A DNA stretch of 64,000 nt from Escallonia rubra (GCA_033065855.1 JAVXUO010001757.1:1-64000); one strand, 5' to 3'; shown: positions 33,956 through 44,423, counted from the stretch's first letter. Program-made: numbers and translations. Notes: generated by a model not told the origin, from the letters alone.

Positions 33956-34239
33956 ATATGTGAATTTTGAACATTTTTTTCCCATTTGAACATTGATAAT
34001 TTTAGGTTGTTAATTGTGCGTTTTAGAATTATGATTATTGATCGATGATTTTAGGTTATTAACTGTGCATTTGAAGTAATTGCGATTATTAATTGATGAT
34101 TTTTGGTTGTTAATTGATGATTTTAGATTGTTAATTGTGCATTGAGCATTTGAGATATTGAGATTATTGACGGAGGATGGGACCCAATTGGATTGAATGT
34201 GTGATTTTTGTTAATTTTTATTGCATTGAGCATTTGAGA

Positions 34240-34800
34240 ATTGAGAATTGAGATTGTTGACGGAGGATGGGACCCAATTGGATTGAGAGACCTGTTAGTT
34301 AGCGCAGACACGGACACCACGTCTGATCGACGGTGTCCGACATTTAAAAAACAAATTAACGTATGCCGATGTGTCTGGAGGTGCGTGTCGGTGGGCGTCG
34401 GACACGTGTCCGGAGGCGTCAGACACGTGTCCAAAGGCGTCAGACACGTGTCGGTATGTGTCGGACACGTGTCCGGAGGTGTCAGACACGCATCGGACAC
34501 CATATCGACACCCTATATGAGGTGTCGGAATTGAGGTTGTTGACGGATGATGAGACCCAATTGGATTGAGATACATGTTAGTTAGCGCAGACACGGACAC
34601 CACGTTTGATCGACGGTGTCCAGCATTTAAAAACAAATTAACGTATGCCGATGTGTCTGGAGGTGCGTGTCGGTGGGCGTCGGACACGTGTCCGGAGGCG
34701 TCGGACACGCGTCGGTATGTGTCGGACACGTGTCCGGAGGTGTCAGACACGTATCAGACACCATATCGACACCCTATATGAGGTGTCGGAATTGAGGTTG
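34240..34800 (+). repeat. 282-bp tandem duplication with CACGTG palindromes
   Basis: A block containing GCGCAGACACGGACACCACG occurs twice, offset 282 bp (landmarks at 34311 and 34593). Each copy has several GGACACGTGTCC palindromes with a CACGTG core. Open frames here are products of the repeat. The second copy is slightly shorter. Confidence 0.85.
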
Positions 34801-35079
34801 TTGAATGTGCATTAAATTTAGGTTAGTTAGGTTAATGCGATATTTTTAGCATGCACCCCCTGGAATCTAATTGTGGCTCCAGCACTGGCTATAATTAGCC
34901 CTAATTAGTCCTGATTAACAATATTTTAGTAAATCAATTAACCCTAATTAGCTCTAACGAGCCTAATTAGTTTTAATTAACCCTAAAACCTGATAAAATT
35001 CAAATTAGCTGTAATTACCCAAATTAGCCCAAATGAACCCAATTATGCGCATATTGATTGTAGTTAGCCTAATTAGTCA

Positions 35080-35880
35080 TAATTTGCACTAACATAACCC
35101 AATTACGCCTAATTAGCGCTAGTTAGGACTAATCAACACTACTCGGCACCATCAAAACCCTAATTAGGACTAAATAACCCTAATTAGTCCTAATCAACCC
35201 TAGTCAGCTATAATTATCCGAAACTATCCCTCATTAACATTAATTAGCTCTAACATAACCCAATTAAGCCTAATTAGCCCTAATTAGGACTAATCATCAC
35301 TACTCGGCACAATTAAACCCTAATTAGTCATAATCAACCCTAATTAGCTATAATTATCCGAAACTAGCCCTCATTAACATTAATTAGCCCTAACATAACC
35401 CAATTAAGCCTAATTAGCCCTAATTAGGACTAATCAGCACTACTCGGCACAATTAAACCCTAATTAGGACTAAATAACTCTCATTAGTCCTAATCAACCC
35501 TAGTCAGCTATAATTATCCGAAACTATCCCTCATTAACATTAATTAGCCCTAACATAACCCAATTAAGCCCAATTAGCCCTAATTAGGACTAATCAGCAC
35601 TACTCGGCACAATTAAACCCTAATTAGGACTAAATAACTCTCATTAGTCCTAATCAACCCTAGTCAGCTATAATTATCCGAAACTATCCCTCATTAACAT
35701 TAATTAGCCCTAACATAACCCAATTAAGCCCAATTAGCCCTAATTAGGACTAATCATCACTACTCGGCACAATTAAACCCTAATTAGGACTAAATAACCC
35801 TAATTAGTCCTAATCAACCCTAATCAGCTATAATTAATAATCGTAATTAACCCTAATAACCCAGTTAGCCCTAATTAGCC
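35080..35880 (+). repeat. 160-bp tandem array
   Basis: ACTCGGCAC recurs at 35141, 35302, 35442, 35602 and 35762, so units are about 160 bp with one of 140 bp that lacks a 20-bp segment. The units consist of CCCTAATTAGG-like words. Confidence 0.9.
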
Positions 35881-36144
35881 CTTGTACATTCCATAATTAC
35901 TCCATGTTGCCCAGAGATGATTCAATTACTCGTTGTTTACAAACCCTGCCTTCTTTATATTAATTGTTGTTTTGAGAAGTCCATTGGCAACGAGGTGGTT
36001 CAACTTGTTGCCAACAAGTTCTATTTAATGTGGAATTGGTAACATATGGAACGATCTTTCTGCAGTTTTGATATTTCGGAAAGATTCTTGCATATCTTAT
36101 CAATTTCTGAACACATGCATGCATAGAAACCCTTAGTTCCCGTT

Positions 36145-36187
36145 CAAAGGTACTCATTACAAAGTAATGCCTTGTAATGAGCCTTTG
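36145..36187. other. Short hairpin in the CACTA
   Basis: CAAAGG-TA-CTCATTACAA (36145-36162) is inverse to TTGTAATGAGCCTTTG (36172-36187), with a 9-nt loop and a two-base bulge. Confidence 0.7.
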
Positions 36188-36222
36188 GATGTCCAGTTTG
36201 GACAGTTTGGAAAAGCTAATTA

Positions 36223-36466
36223 TTTATAAAACAGTATTTTGACTCATGCTTTATGTTCTATGTCGTGGATATTTGGTACACGTTCTCGTGTGTTTCTCCG
36301 GGTGCATACAGATCTGGTGTTCTAACATCCGTCAAACCTTCCTGAGCAAGGTTAGATGAATGTTAGAACACCTAATCAATGTGGTGTACTTGGAGAAATG
36401 CAGGGAGGTGCTGCCGAATTTTCCACAGACATGGGACTAAGCATGAGTTATTCACTGTTTTATAAA
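36223..36466. ncRNA. Long fold-back hairpin, candidate small-RNA precursor
   Basis: The left arm 36223-36328 and right arm 36360-36466 are imperfect inverse copies of about 106 nt. Perfect blocks include TTTATAAAACAGT at the base, ACTCATGCTT in the middle, TTTCTCC, and GGTGTTCTAACAT at the loop end. The 31-nt loop has its own AACCTT/AAGGTT stem. Weak pairing extends about 20 nt further out. Plant miRNA precursors have this shape, and rice miR820 is known to arise inside CACTA elements. I see no homology to miR820, and the hairpin could equally be a siRNA source or a captured inverted fragment. Confidence 0.5.
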
Positions 36467-36623
36467 CATGTGCTTTTCTGAATGGGATAGGACCACTACC
36501 TGTTCAAGAGTGGAGGGAAAATATGTAGACATGTTGTAACATTCATGCATTGATATTTACATCGGCAATGCCTAATCACTGGTCATTATTGAAGGTGGTA
36601 TACAGTACGATAATTCAGTCGTC

Positions 36624-37884
36624 ATGTCAGTCGATCGAAGTTGGATGAAAAGGAAGAATGCTGAAGATTTTGAGTGTCGCGTTGACGAATTTCTCGACTT
36701 CGCTTATGCGCATCCTGCACATGTTGACCTTGATAAGATAAGGTGTCCGTTCGGCAATTTAGTCCGTTCGGCCGAACGTATACTCGATGGCTAACAGATG
36801 AAGAGTACAGTGCTGCAACAATATATGCCCTTCTAAATTGCGATGAAGTTTCGGCATTCGTTGAGTAAGTTAAAGTCTTAATTCACTTACATTGCTGTAC
36901 ATAATTGAAAGTGTGTGTTAAGCGAGTTAAATGCATATTGGTTTGCAGTGAGTTCGATGCGGAATCTTTAATCACTGATCCCGCTGGACTTGAATCTCAT
37001 CGGAAATCACAATTTGTACAGTGGTTCAAAATCCGTGTAAGATTATTTAACGAAATTATATTATGTGTTATATACAGTTCTGTGGCCAATTAGTATACTG
37101 ATTTATCCTTAATTTTTACCGTCATCTACAATAGGTTCAGTCAATGGATAGACCAGTGGCCTCCTGCTTGAAATTACTAGCCGAAGGCCCTAACAAACAA
37201 ACATCCTGTTACGGAGGCTATATCATCAACGGGTTTAGGTTTAACGTAAAAGATGATGACCGAACAAAACAAACCCAAAACAGTGGAGTCTTGGTCAACG
37301 GCGACTGTTATGCCGAGAATTGCATGGATTTTTACGGAGAGCTAGATGAGATTGTTGAGCTAACATATCTGGGTTCCCAAAACTGCCTGGTAATGTTCAA
37401 GTGTACGTGGTTCGATGTCACATGCAGTAGAGGAATCCGTGTTAGCTCTCAAGGGATTGTAGATGTCAATGTCAAGTCAAGACTTGCATAAGACGAGCCC
37501 TTTGTGTTTGCTAGTCAAGCTGTACAAGTCTTTTACGCGGAGAACGTCGCCAATCCCAAATCTCATTGGTATACAACTATCAAGTCCAAGAAATTGCCCG
37601 TGACATATGAAAGTGAGCTAGACTCCTTTCAAGCCGACCAACCACGTGTCTTGTTCCCTGTTGAGGTCAACAACGAGGAGGACGATCTTCCTCTTCCAAC
37701 AACACTTCTTGTGGGAGAAGAAGTCGTAGATGATGACGCGGAAGATGTTGAAAGTGTTGGAGATGATGTGACCGAGTCTACTGATGAAGATGATGAATTA
37801 GAAGATGAAGAGGACGACGAGTCCCACGAAGAAGAGGGCGACGAGGAAAGTGATGAAGATGATTCGCAAACTGAAAATGATTGA
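36624..37884 (+). pseudogene. TNP2-type CACTA transposase reduced to its two ends
   Basis: The N-terminal part from ATG 36624 (MSVDRSWMKRK..., then DKIRCPFGN) matches the transposase-associated domain. Near 36770 it runs, out of frame, into RTYTRWLTDEEYSAATIYAL, then NCDEV, a segment normally found just before DUF4216. An intron (36866-36947) and another (about 37040-37134) can be placed. DUF4216 follows (CYGGYIINGFRFNVKDDD; KTQNSGVLVNGD-like block). The C-terminal tail is highly acidic and ends at 37884. One in-frame stop lies at 37489-37491. The Transposase_21 and DUF4218 regions normally lying between are absent, so this copy cannot encode a transposase. Confidence 0.8.
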
Positions 37885-37964
37885 CTTGTAATGTTGTCAC
37901 ATCAAGGGAAAAATGTAGTAACATTTTATAACTTGGTGTTTATTGATGTGTTTTTGCACTTCCG

Positions 37965-37968
<4 letters not shown>

Positions 37969-38028
<60 letters not shown>
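37969..38028 (+). repeat. (AT)n microsatellite
   Basis: About 30 AT units between the two CACTA genes. Confidence 0.95.
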
Positions 38029-38031
<3 letters not shown>

Positions 38032-38094
38032 CCGATGATGATTTATGCCTAAATTATTGTTTTTCACGTGTTAATGTCTTTGTATATAATCTAT

Positions 38095-39671
38095 ATGAAG
38101 TCAGATATGGATAGGATACGGGCTATTCACGGCCGGGCTGGACGCCGAGCTGCTTCCTCCCCGGTTGGTCCCACCTCCTCATTGCCTACTGATGACGAGG
38201 CACAGAGTGATCGCGGACAGCCATCGGGGGCCCAGCCCCAGCCGTCGCCGTCACCGTCGCCCCAGCCCCAGCTTGAGCCGTCGCCCCAGCCCGACGCAGA
38301 TTCATCCCACACGCACGTGCATTCTCCATCTTCCGTGGGTTCTACCTCAGGTATAGTTGATAATGGTGTTTCATACATTTTTCGCTAGCCTTATATTTGA
38401 ACTGTATTAATGTCTGTGTTTTGTAGGATCTCGACGAGGCCGTGGTCCGACACCCGGGGTACGCATCGACCCCCAGCGTAAACAGAGAGTTACGCTCACG
38501 CAGGAGGGCCTGTAAGTACTAAAAATATCACCTCATGCCTTATGTTTAAAATTTTGGGGTGTTAATTTATATTTGAACTGTATTAATTAATTTAATTACT
38601 TCTTTGGCAGGATCCTGGAGAATATGGCGAGGACGAAGATCGGCGTTCTTGTGAAGGGCCGATTCTTCGAGCCACGCCTGTACTGGAAGGACTGGGATGC
38701 CGCTGCGAGGGAGGCCCTATGGGAGGAGTGGCTGGTACGGTGAAGTATTTTTTTCAGCGTTAGTAAATGTTAAATTACAGTTTGTTTTATGTTGTTAATT
38801 TGTGTAATTGAATGCCTTACAAGAGGGGTTCACGTTTGACACGCCTCAGCAGCAGGTACTGGGGCAACAGGCTTTCTTTGCCTACATCGGCAAGAATTAC
38901 CGCCGATGGCTCCACGATGCACGGGACCGGGCGAAGAAGGCGCTGCCCGCGGGTGCCCCGATGACGGACATGACGAGATATCCCCCACATTGGATATCTC
39001 ACCGTGTATGGGGGGAGATGATAGATCGGTGGGCTGCGGATCCAGGTTGGGACGCCAAGAGTAAGAGCGGGGCTGAGAACAGAGATCTGACGCACACGGG
39101 GGGGTTGGTGCCACACGACATCGTCCGACACATGAACGCGGTCGAGCACCCGGATCTGGAGGAGGATGAGGTCATAGCTCTGACCTATACTCAGACGCAC
39201 GTGCGGAAGAAGGACAAGGACGAGACGCACCGGGCGGGCGACTATATTTCAGATATTGCCCGGCAGATCGATGTGAGTCAATTTATTTAAGTTAATGTTT
39301 TTTCTTTATATCCTCAATGTCTGTTTCGTTAATTAATGCCCTAACATATCGTTAAACCACTATTTTTGCAGGCCTCGTATGAACAGCTAAGGGGGTCCGA
39401 GCAGCAGTCCGGACAGCCATCAGCGTCCACTAGTACGGCTGCGAGTACTGGGGGGTTGAAGCGATGGCTGGATACGCCGGAGGTCGTGAATCGGCCGAAA
39501 GGCCGCATACGCGGCCTGCCTAGCACGACTGCTCGTGCCGTGATAGGAGCATCCTCACCCCCTGCTGCCCCTCCACAGACACCGGCTCCTCGGCCTCAGT
39601 TGGACGACGAGGAGATCCAGCGCATTGCTACAGTGGTGTGCCGGATGATCAGGGAGCAGGGCACTGCTTGA
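38095..39671 (+). CDS. Transposase_24 (Ptta/En/Spm) type protein of the CACTA
   Basis: Five exons join in frame: 38095-38350, 38427-38511, 38611-38734, 38826-39272 and 39372-39671, giving 403 aa. All introns are GT..AG. The N-terminus is Ser/Pro/Gln-rich with a PQPSPSPSPQPQ tract. The middle has RGRGPTPGVRIDPQRKQRV and KGRFFEPRLYWKDWDAA. The Transposase_24 core (exon 4) includes YIGKNYRRWLHDARDRAKK and PPHWISHRVWGEMIDRW. The last exon is Ser/Pro-rich and ends in a short amphipathic helix (EEIQRIATVVCRMIREQ). By position and family it is the TNPA-like accessory protein, presumed to bind the GCGACGGA subterminal motifs. No break is visible, in contrast to the deleted TNP2-like gene beside it. 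The exact start and the acceptor at 38826 are the weakest points. Confidence 0.8.
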
Positions 39672-39974
39672 CAGGCCGCCCCGGCCCCGGATTAGTAGGA
39701 TCCAGATCCGGGACTCGGGAACCCCTGATGAGCCCCTTCCCGTGCCCATTCCTAGCTTCCCCCCTCCCCGCCCCCCGCACCCGGCTTGTACTCTTCTCCC
39801 CTCTCCTAACCGACTATATCCGGTTCCCGGCTTGTACATATATGAGTTTTTTTTATAATAAATATTTTTTATAATTGATTATATATATTTCTTTCTGTAT
39901 TGATTATTGCGCGTTATTGTTGAGAATTCAAAATTGTATTACAGGTCTGGGTAATTAAAAATTCAAAAAACAAA

Positions 39975-40355
39975 ATTAACTTTTGGCGACGGATTAATTC
40001 CGTCGCTAAAGTATTCCTACAATCAGTTATTTAGCGACGGAATATTCTGTCGCTAAATAAGTTTTTTAGCGACGGAATATTCCGTCGCTAAAATATCAAA
40101 TCCGTCGCTAATTTGACAAAAAAGAAAATAAATTAAAATTCTAAAAATATAATTCGCGACGGAATATCCGTCGCTAATGAAAAATAAATCCGTCGGTAAA
40201 AATGACATATTTAGCGACGGATTTAAAAATTCCGTCGCTAAACTATTAGTGACGGGCTTTTATACGAGGGATATTTAGCGACGGTGAATCCGTCGCTAAT
40301 TCTTTTAGCGACGGATTGTGGGCTTTTAGCGACAGATTTCCCCGTCGCTAAAAGC
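39975..40355. repeat. Right subterminal repeats of the CACTA
   Basis: About fifteen copies of GCGACGGA or its inverse in 380 bp, matching the motif at the left end. They are the presumed binding sites for the element's own protein. Confidence 0.85.
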
Positions 40356-40371
40356 CTGTTTTCTTGTAGTG

Positions 40372-40374
40372 AGA
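40372..40374 (+). repeat. Right 3-bp target-site duplication of the CACTA
   Basis: AGA, matching 32373-32375. Confidence 0.75.
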
Positions 40375-40395
40375 AATCAGTGGTTACCTGCTCAT

Positions 40396-42921
40396 TCATG
40401 CTAACTTGGCTGCACCCAGCTTCACTGCCTCTGCCTTGACTGCCCCTACCTTGACTGCCCCTACCTTGCCTCCCCCCCCTCTCACTGGTCTTGCAACATT
40501 GGCATTTCTATTGCTTCCCACTGGTGCCCGTTGGCAGGTCCTTTTATTATGCGCAAATTGCTTACAATTTCCACACTTCATAGTGCATGACCTTTTTCCT
40601 TCCCTAGCAGGTTCATCAGCTGCCCTCTTCCTTTCCTTTCTTGGTCTTCCAGGCAACCTCCTAAAAAGGGGAGGTTGCAAAGGATCCCCTGGAGCTGGCC
40701 CCAAGTGGGTCTCATCATGCAGTGGGTGCATACACATGACCATAAGTTTTCAAATAAGTATCTCTGCTGTAGCACCTATCCACAAACTCAACCACATTCA
40801 ATCTCCTGGTGTTGATGCATGCTGCTGCATGCTTGCAAGGTATGCCTGTAAGATCCCAAACCCTACAACAACAACTTCTCCTCACTAAGTTCACAACATG
40901 CACCTTCCCAAGGTCAGATACCTCAAACTCTGTACCCCCCAGAACCCATGACTATTTTACATCACCTAGATTCAACAACTGCCAGTTTGCATTTCTTCAT
41001 TATCCTTGGAGTTAATCCTTCTTCCCAAGAAGCAGCCTTTTCAAACCTTTCATGTACCTTTACCATCAGCCTAGTTCGAATGTGATCAATCATGGATAGC
41101 ACATGTTTTCCCCTCAATTTCCCTAGCCAGTTGTTGAAGGACTCTACCACATTATTGGTTACCTGGTCATTCTTAACAGCAGGGTCAAATGTATACCTAG
41201 CCCAGCTCTCTACTTTATGACCTTTTAACCACTCAGCTGCTTCTGGTGACAAGTCTTCCATCTGTCTCATAGCTAGCTTAAAGTCATCCACATTGTATGC
41301 CTTGGCAGCAGACCAAAAATAGCTTTTAAGCTTCATGCCAGTGTATCTAGACCTAAAATTGCAGAAAAGATGCCTACAACACCTTCTATGAGTTGCATGT
41401 GGTATAATGTCTGCTAGGGCAATCTCAATACCCTTTTGTCCATCAGACATGATCACCCATGGCTTTGGATCAGGACCATCATCTATGATGGTATAAAGGT
41501 GATGTAGGAAAAACCTCCAACTCTGTGTGTTCTCACTCTCAACAACAGCAAATCCCATAGGGAATAACCCATTGTTCCCATCTAAGCCCACAGCAGACAA
41601 TAATACACCTCCATAAGGCCCTTTAAGATGGCATCCATCAACTGCAAGAAATGGCCTACAACCATCCTTAAAGCCATTTTGCACAGTTGCAAATGAAAAG
41701 AACAGCCTATGGAAGTGAGGCAAATCCAGGTTAGGTTGAACTCTTTGAGTTTCAAGCTTGAACAAGCTCCCAGGGTTAGTCTTCATCACCTCATGCCCAT
41801 ACATCCACAACTTCTTATATGACTCAGCATGAGACCCCTCAATCTTTTCTAGTGCCTTCTTTTTTGCCCTGTACAACTGCATTCTATTGGCCTCTACACC
41901 ATAGTTTTCTAGCAAAAGCTCTTGCAGCCCATTTATGGTAATATCAGGATTTCCCCTAATGTGCCCAAGCAGCTTCTGTGCAATCCAAGTGGAATTGGCC
42001 TCCTTGTTAGTAATGCCCATTACAAAAGAATGTTCAGGACCTAAGCTCTTGATTTTGTAAGTTTTCCCATCAGGAATAGGTGATGCAAATATCCTCCAAC
42101 TATATCGAGGATTGCCACAGTGCGCAGCAACCCTGTTCTTTTCATTCCTATCTCTGACCAGCTTAAACCCAGTCTGAATACAATAATCTCTCAGAGTATT
42201 CCTAAAATGATTGACATCTTCAAACAACAAACCCTTGTACAGTTGAATAGTTTCACCTGGCCTATGTTCAAATAGCTCTCCCCCTCATATATTTGTCTAC
42301 ATTTACTGCTTCAACATCCAAGTTATCATCATTCTTGTACATAGGATTTTCATCTTCATCATCACAGTTGGACAACTCATGTTCACTTAATTGATCATCC
42401 TCTGTCACAGGCTCTTCATCACTTGCCTCTTCATCAGTCTCACTTAATTCTTCCCTTAATTCTCAATCATTATCATCAGAATCAGAATCATCACTAGTAT
42501 GGTGCAACTCCTCATCACTGCCATCTTTACTCTCACTCTCAGGTGCCCTACTAGTCCCAGGTTTACTGTCATTTCTAGCTGCCTCTACATTTGGTTCTGG
42601 ATAACTAACTACTGTAGGTTCTACCCCAACAGTTTCTAAGAACACATGAATCTCCTCTGAATTCTCATACAGCGCAAACATGTCAAGTAAGGACCTATCA
42701 GATGTTATTTCTTCCCTGACATGAGTTCCAGGCAAAGTATAGTATAGGGCAATAACTATACCTAAACTAGAGGGGAGGTCTTTCAACATAAGATCATTTA
42801 CATCGATAAGCAGATCCATATAGCTGTATCTGTCAGGATCCACATCAGCTATGCTATCAACAATGTTACAGTAGTGGACCCTCAGTTCATATATCCTTTC
42901 AGTGCCCATTCTGTAGTACAA
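40396..42921 (-). pseudogene. MuDR-type transposase of the MULE, decayed
   Basis: Read on the minus strand. The N-terminal part (42921-42463) contains VHYCNIVDSIADVDPDRYSY and an acidic tail, ending at an in-frame TGA. The acidic tail continues to about 42270, where a frameshift leads into GGELFEHRPGETIQL. The core 42230-40962 holds the MuDR DNA-binding region and the MULE DDE domain, with AVDGCHLKGPYGG (first Asp), WVIMSDGQKGI (second Asp), RRCCRHLFCNF and a later Glu in NNVVESFN. After another frameshift near 40960 come a SWIM zinc finger (CCCRVWDLTGIPCKH) and, after one more shift, a CX2CX4HX4C knuckle (CGNCKQFAHNKRTC). So one stop and about three frameshifts disable about 780 codons. The CACTA lies just downstream of its stop codon and does not cut it. 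Confidence 0.88.
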
Positions 42922-42934
42922 GGAAAAATAATTA

Positions 42935-43720
42935 GGGGGTTAAATTAGGGCTACAATTAGGGCATTCAATTTAGGGTTCATCAGCTGGGGCTAAGTGAAT
43001 TAGGATATTCAATTAGGGTTCATTTTGTTCAATTAGAGTACAATTGGTACAATTAGGGTTCAATTGGTTCAATTAAGGTCCAATTAGGGTTCAATTTGTT
43101 CAATTAAAGTTCAATGGGTTCAATTAGGGTCCAATTAGGGTTCAATTTGTTCAATTAGAGTTCAATGGGTTCAATTAGGGTTCAATTTGTTCAATTAGGG
43201 TTCAATTAGGGTCCAATTTGTTCAATTAGGGTTCAATTAGAGTTCAATTAGGTTTCTATTTGTTCAATTCGGGTCCAATTAGGGTTCAATTAGAGTTCAA
43301 TTGGTTCAATTAGGGTCATTTTGTTCAATTAAGGTTCATTTAGGGTTCAATTTGTTCAATTGGTTCAATTAGGGTTCAATTGGTTACATTACGGTTCAAT
43401 TATGGTTCAATTAGAGTTCAATTGGTTCGATTACGGTTCAATTAGGGTTCAATTTGTTCAATTACGGTCCAATTAGGGTTCAATTGGTTCAATTACGGTT
43501 CAATTGGTTACATTACGGTTCAATTATGGTTCAATTAGAGTTCAATTGGTTCACTTACGATCCAATTAGGGTTCAATTGGTTTAATTAGGGTTCAATTGG
43601 TTACATTACGGTTCAATTGGTTACATTACGGTTCAATTATGGTTCAATTAGAGTTCATTTGGTTCAATTACGGTCCAATTAGGGTTCAAACTGTGTCTAC
43701 GTGAATTAGGGCCTAAATCA
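42935..43720 (-). repeat. AATTGAACCC-type array in the MULE
   Basis: Nearly 800 bp of GGTTCAATTAGGGTTCAATT variants lie upstream of the transposase start. On the minus strand the words read AATTGAACCCTAATTG, closely matching the array inside the CACTA at 33.4-33.95 kb. A phrase with GGTTACATTACGGTTCAATT recurs near 43380, 43505 and 43600, so higher-order repetition is present. Confidence 0.85.
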
Positions 43721-43849
43721 GGGTCCAATTACGGGTTACATTATGCTATCAACTACGGAAATCATGCAAAAGAAGAAAGATCAGAAATGGGAAATAATGA
43801 GAAAAACGTGAAAGACATGAAGGAGTTAGGAAAACATACCTTCAAGCAG

Positions 43850-43985
43850 ATTCACCGGAAGTGGTTGTCGTCCCGCAGCACAGGTACACCGAAAATGTTG
43901 CGTCGTCCCGCAGCACAGGTTCACCGGAAGTGGTTGCGTCGTCCTGCAGCAGAGGTACACCGGAATTGGTTGCATCGTCTTTTTT
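43850..43985 (+). repeat. 36-bp tandem repeat near the MULE right end
   Basis: About four units start at 43851, 43885, 43920 and 43956, alternating TTCACCGGAAG and TACACCG(A/G)AA. The longest units are 36 bp and encode HRKWLRRPAAQV-like repeats in a small plus-strand frame (43787-44029). No known protein family; probably a minisatellite in the transposase leader region. Confidence 0.75.
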
Positions 43986-44308
43986 ATGAGATTAGGGTTG
44001 TGAAATGTTTGGCTCTGATTTTTTTCTAGGCTTCCCTTCCCCCGATCGCACAGTGACCCCCTACCTACCTCATTTTCTACCAACCTGTTTTTCCTCCTTC
44101 CCGAGAAGAAGTTTCCCTCCAATTCCCAAGAACAGGTTTTCCCTCCAAAATCTCAAGAAAACCGTAGGAGGGTATTCATGTCTTTTTGCATTCTAACGTT
44201 AACACCGTAAGATAAAAAGTTTTTTTTTGAGCGGAGTGTAATTTTTAAAGATAGCGGTAGTGAAGTGTAATTATATAAAACCTCAGGGGGTTTTAGTGTA
44301 ATTTACCC

Positions 44309-44317
44309 AAGATTTAT
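44309..44317 (+). repeat. Right 9-bp target-site duplication of the MULE
   Basis: AAGATTTAT, identical to 30453-30461. Confidence 0.9.
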
Positions 44318-44423
44318 TAGCTGCCAAAATTAATGCTTCTCTTCTATGCGGCAGAGCCGGTGGATTCGCAAGGCTTCCCTGTGTCTCGTGTCCAACTTTC
44401 CATCCCTGCACTCCACATATATA

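Larger units (their letters stand above)
32376..40371 (+). mobile_element. CACTA (En/Spm) transposon, internally deleted
   Basis: The left end is CACTACAAGAAAA and the right end its exact inverse TTTTCTTGTAGTG, a 13-bp TIR. AGA flanks both sides (32373-32375, 40372-40374), the 3-bp duplication typical of CACTA elements. Both ends carry many copies of a TAGCGACGGA-type subterminal motif. Inside, in order: a 22-bp minisatellite, a telomere-like run, 240-bp, 282-bp and 160-bp repeats, hairpins, a TNP2-like gene reduced to its two ends, an AT microsatellite and an intact-looking Transposase_24-type gene. Without the TNP2 catalytic core it cannot be autonomous. It sits inside the MULE between that element's two genes and so is younger than the MULE insertion. 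Confidence 0.95.
30462..44308 (-). mobile_element. Mutator-like element (MULE) with a nested CACTA
   Basis: The left end (30462-30539) and right end (44231-44308) are inverted repeats of 78 bp with two mismatches, beginning GGGTAAATTACACTAAAA. The 9-bp sequence AAGATTTAT stands on both sides (30453-30461 and 44309-44317), a perfect Mutator-type duplication. Without the inserted CACTA the element is about 5.85 kb. It carries a MuDR-type transposase gene on the minus strand and a small GRF-zinc-finger gene on the plus strand near the other end. Near-identical TIRs and an exact duplication suggest a fairly recent insertion. The transposase has several breaks, so this copy probably moved using another element's enzyme or has decayed since. 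Confidence 0.95.

Noticed and set aside
34123-34781. Open frames of 97-151 codons with SDTSGHVSD-like repeats
   Set aside because: They arise from the duplicated GGACACGTGT block inside the CACTA; both strands are open, as expected for such repeats.
33355-35880. CRISPR-like regular repeats
   Set aside because: The repeats are contiguous and have no unique spacers; the host is a plant and the arrays lie inside a DNA transposon.
38817-39230. 137-codon minus-strand frame
   Set aside because: It is the reverse of exon 4 of the Transposase_24-type gene, which has clear homology and splice sites on the plus strand.
40406-40888. 160-codon plus-strand frame
   Set aside because: It is the shadow of the MULE transposase C-terminus (SWIM finger and zinc knuckle) on the minus strand.
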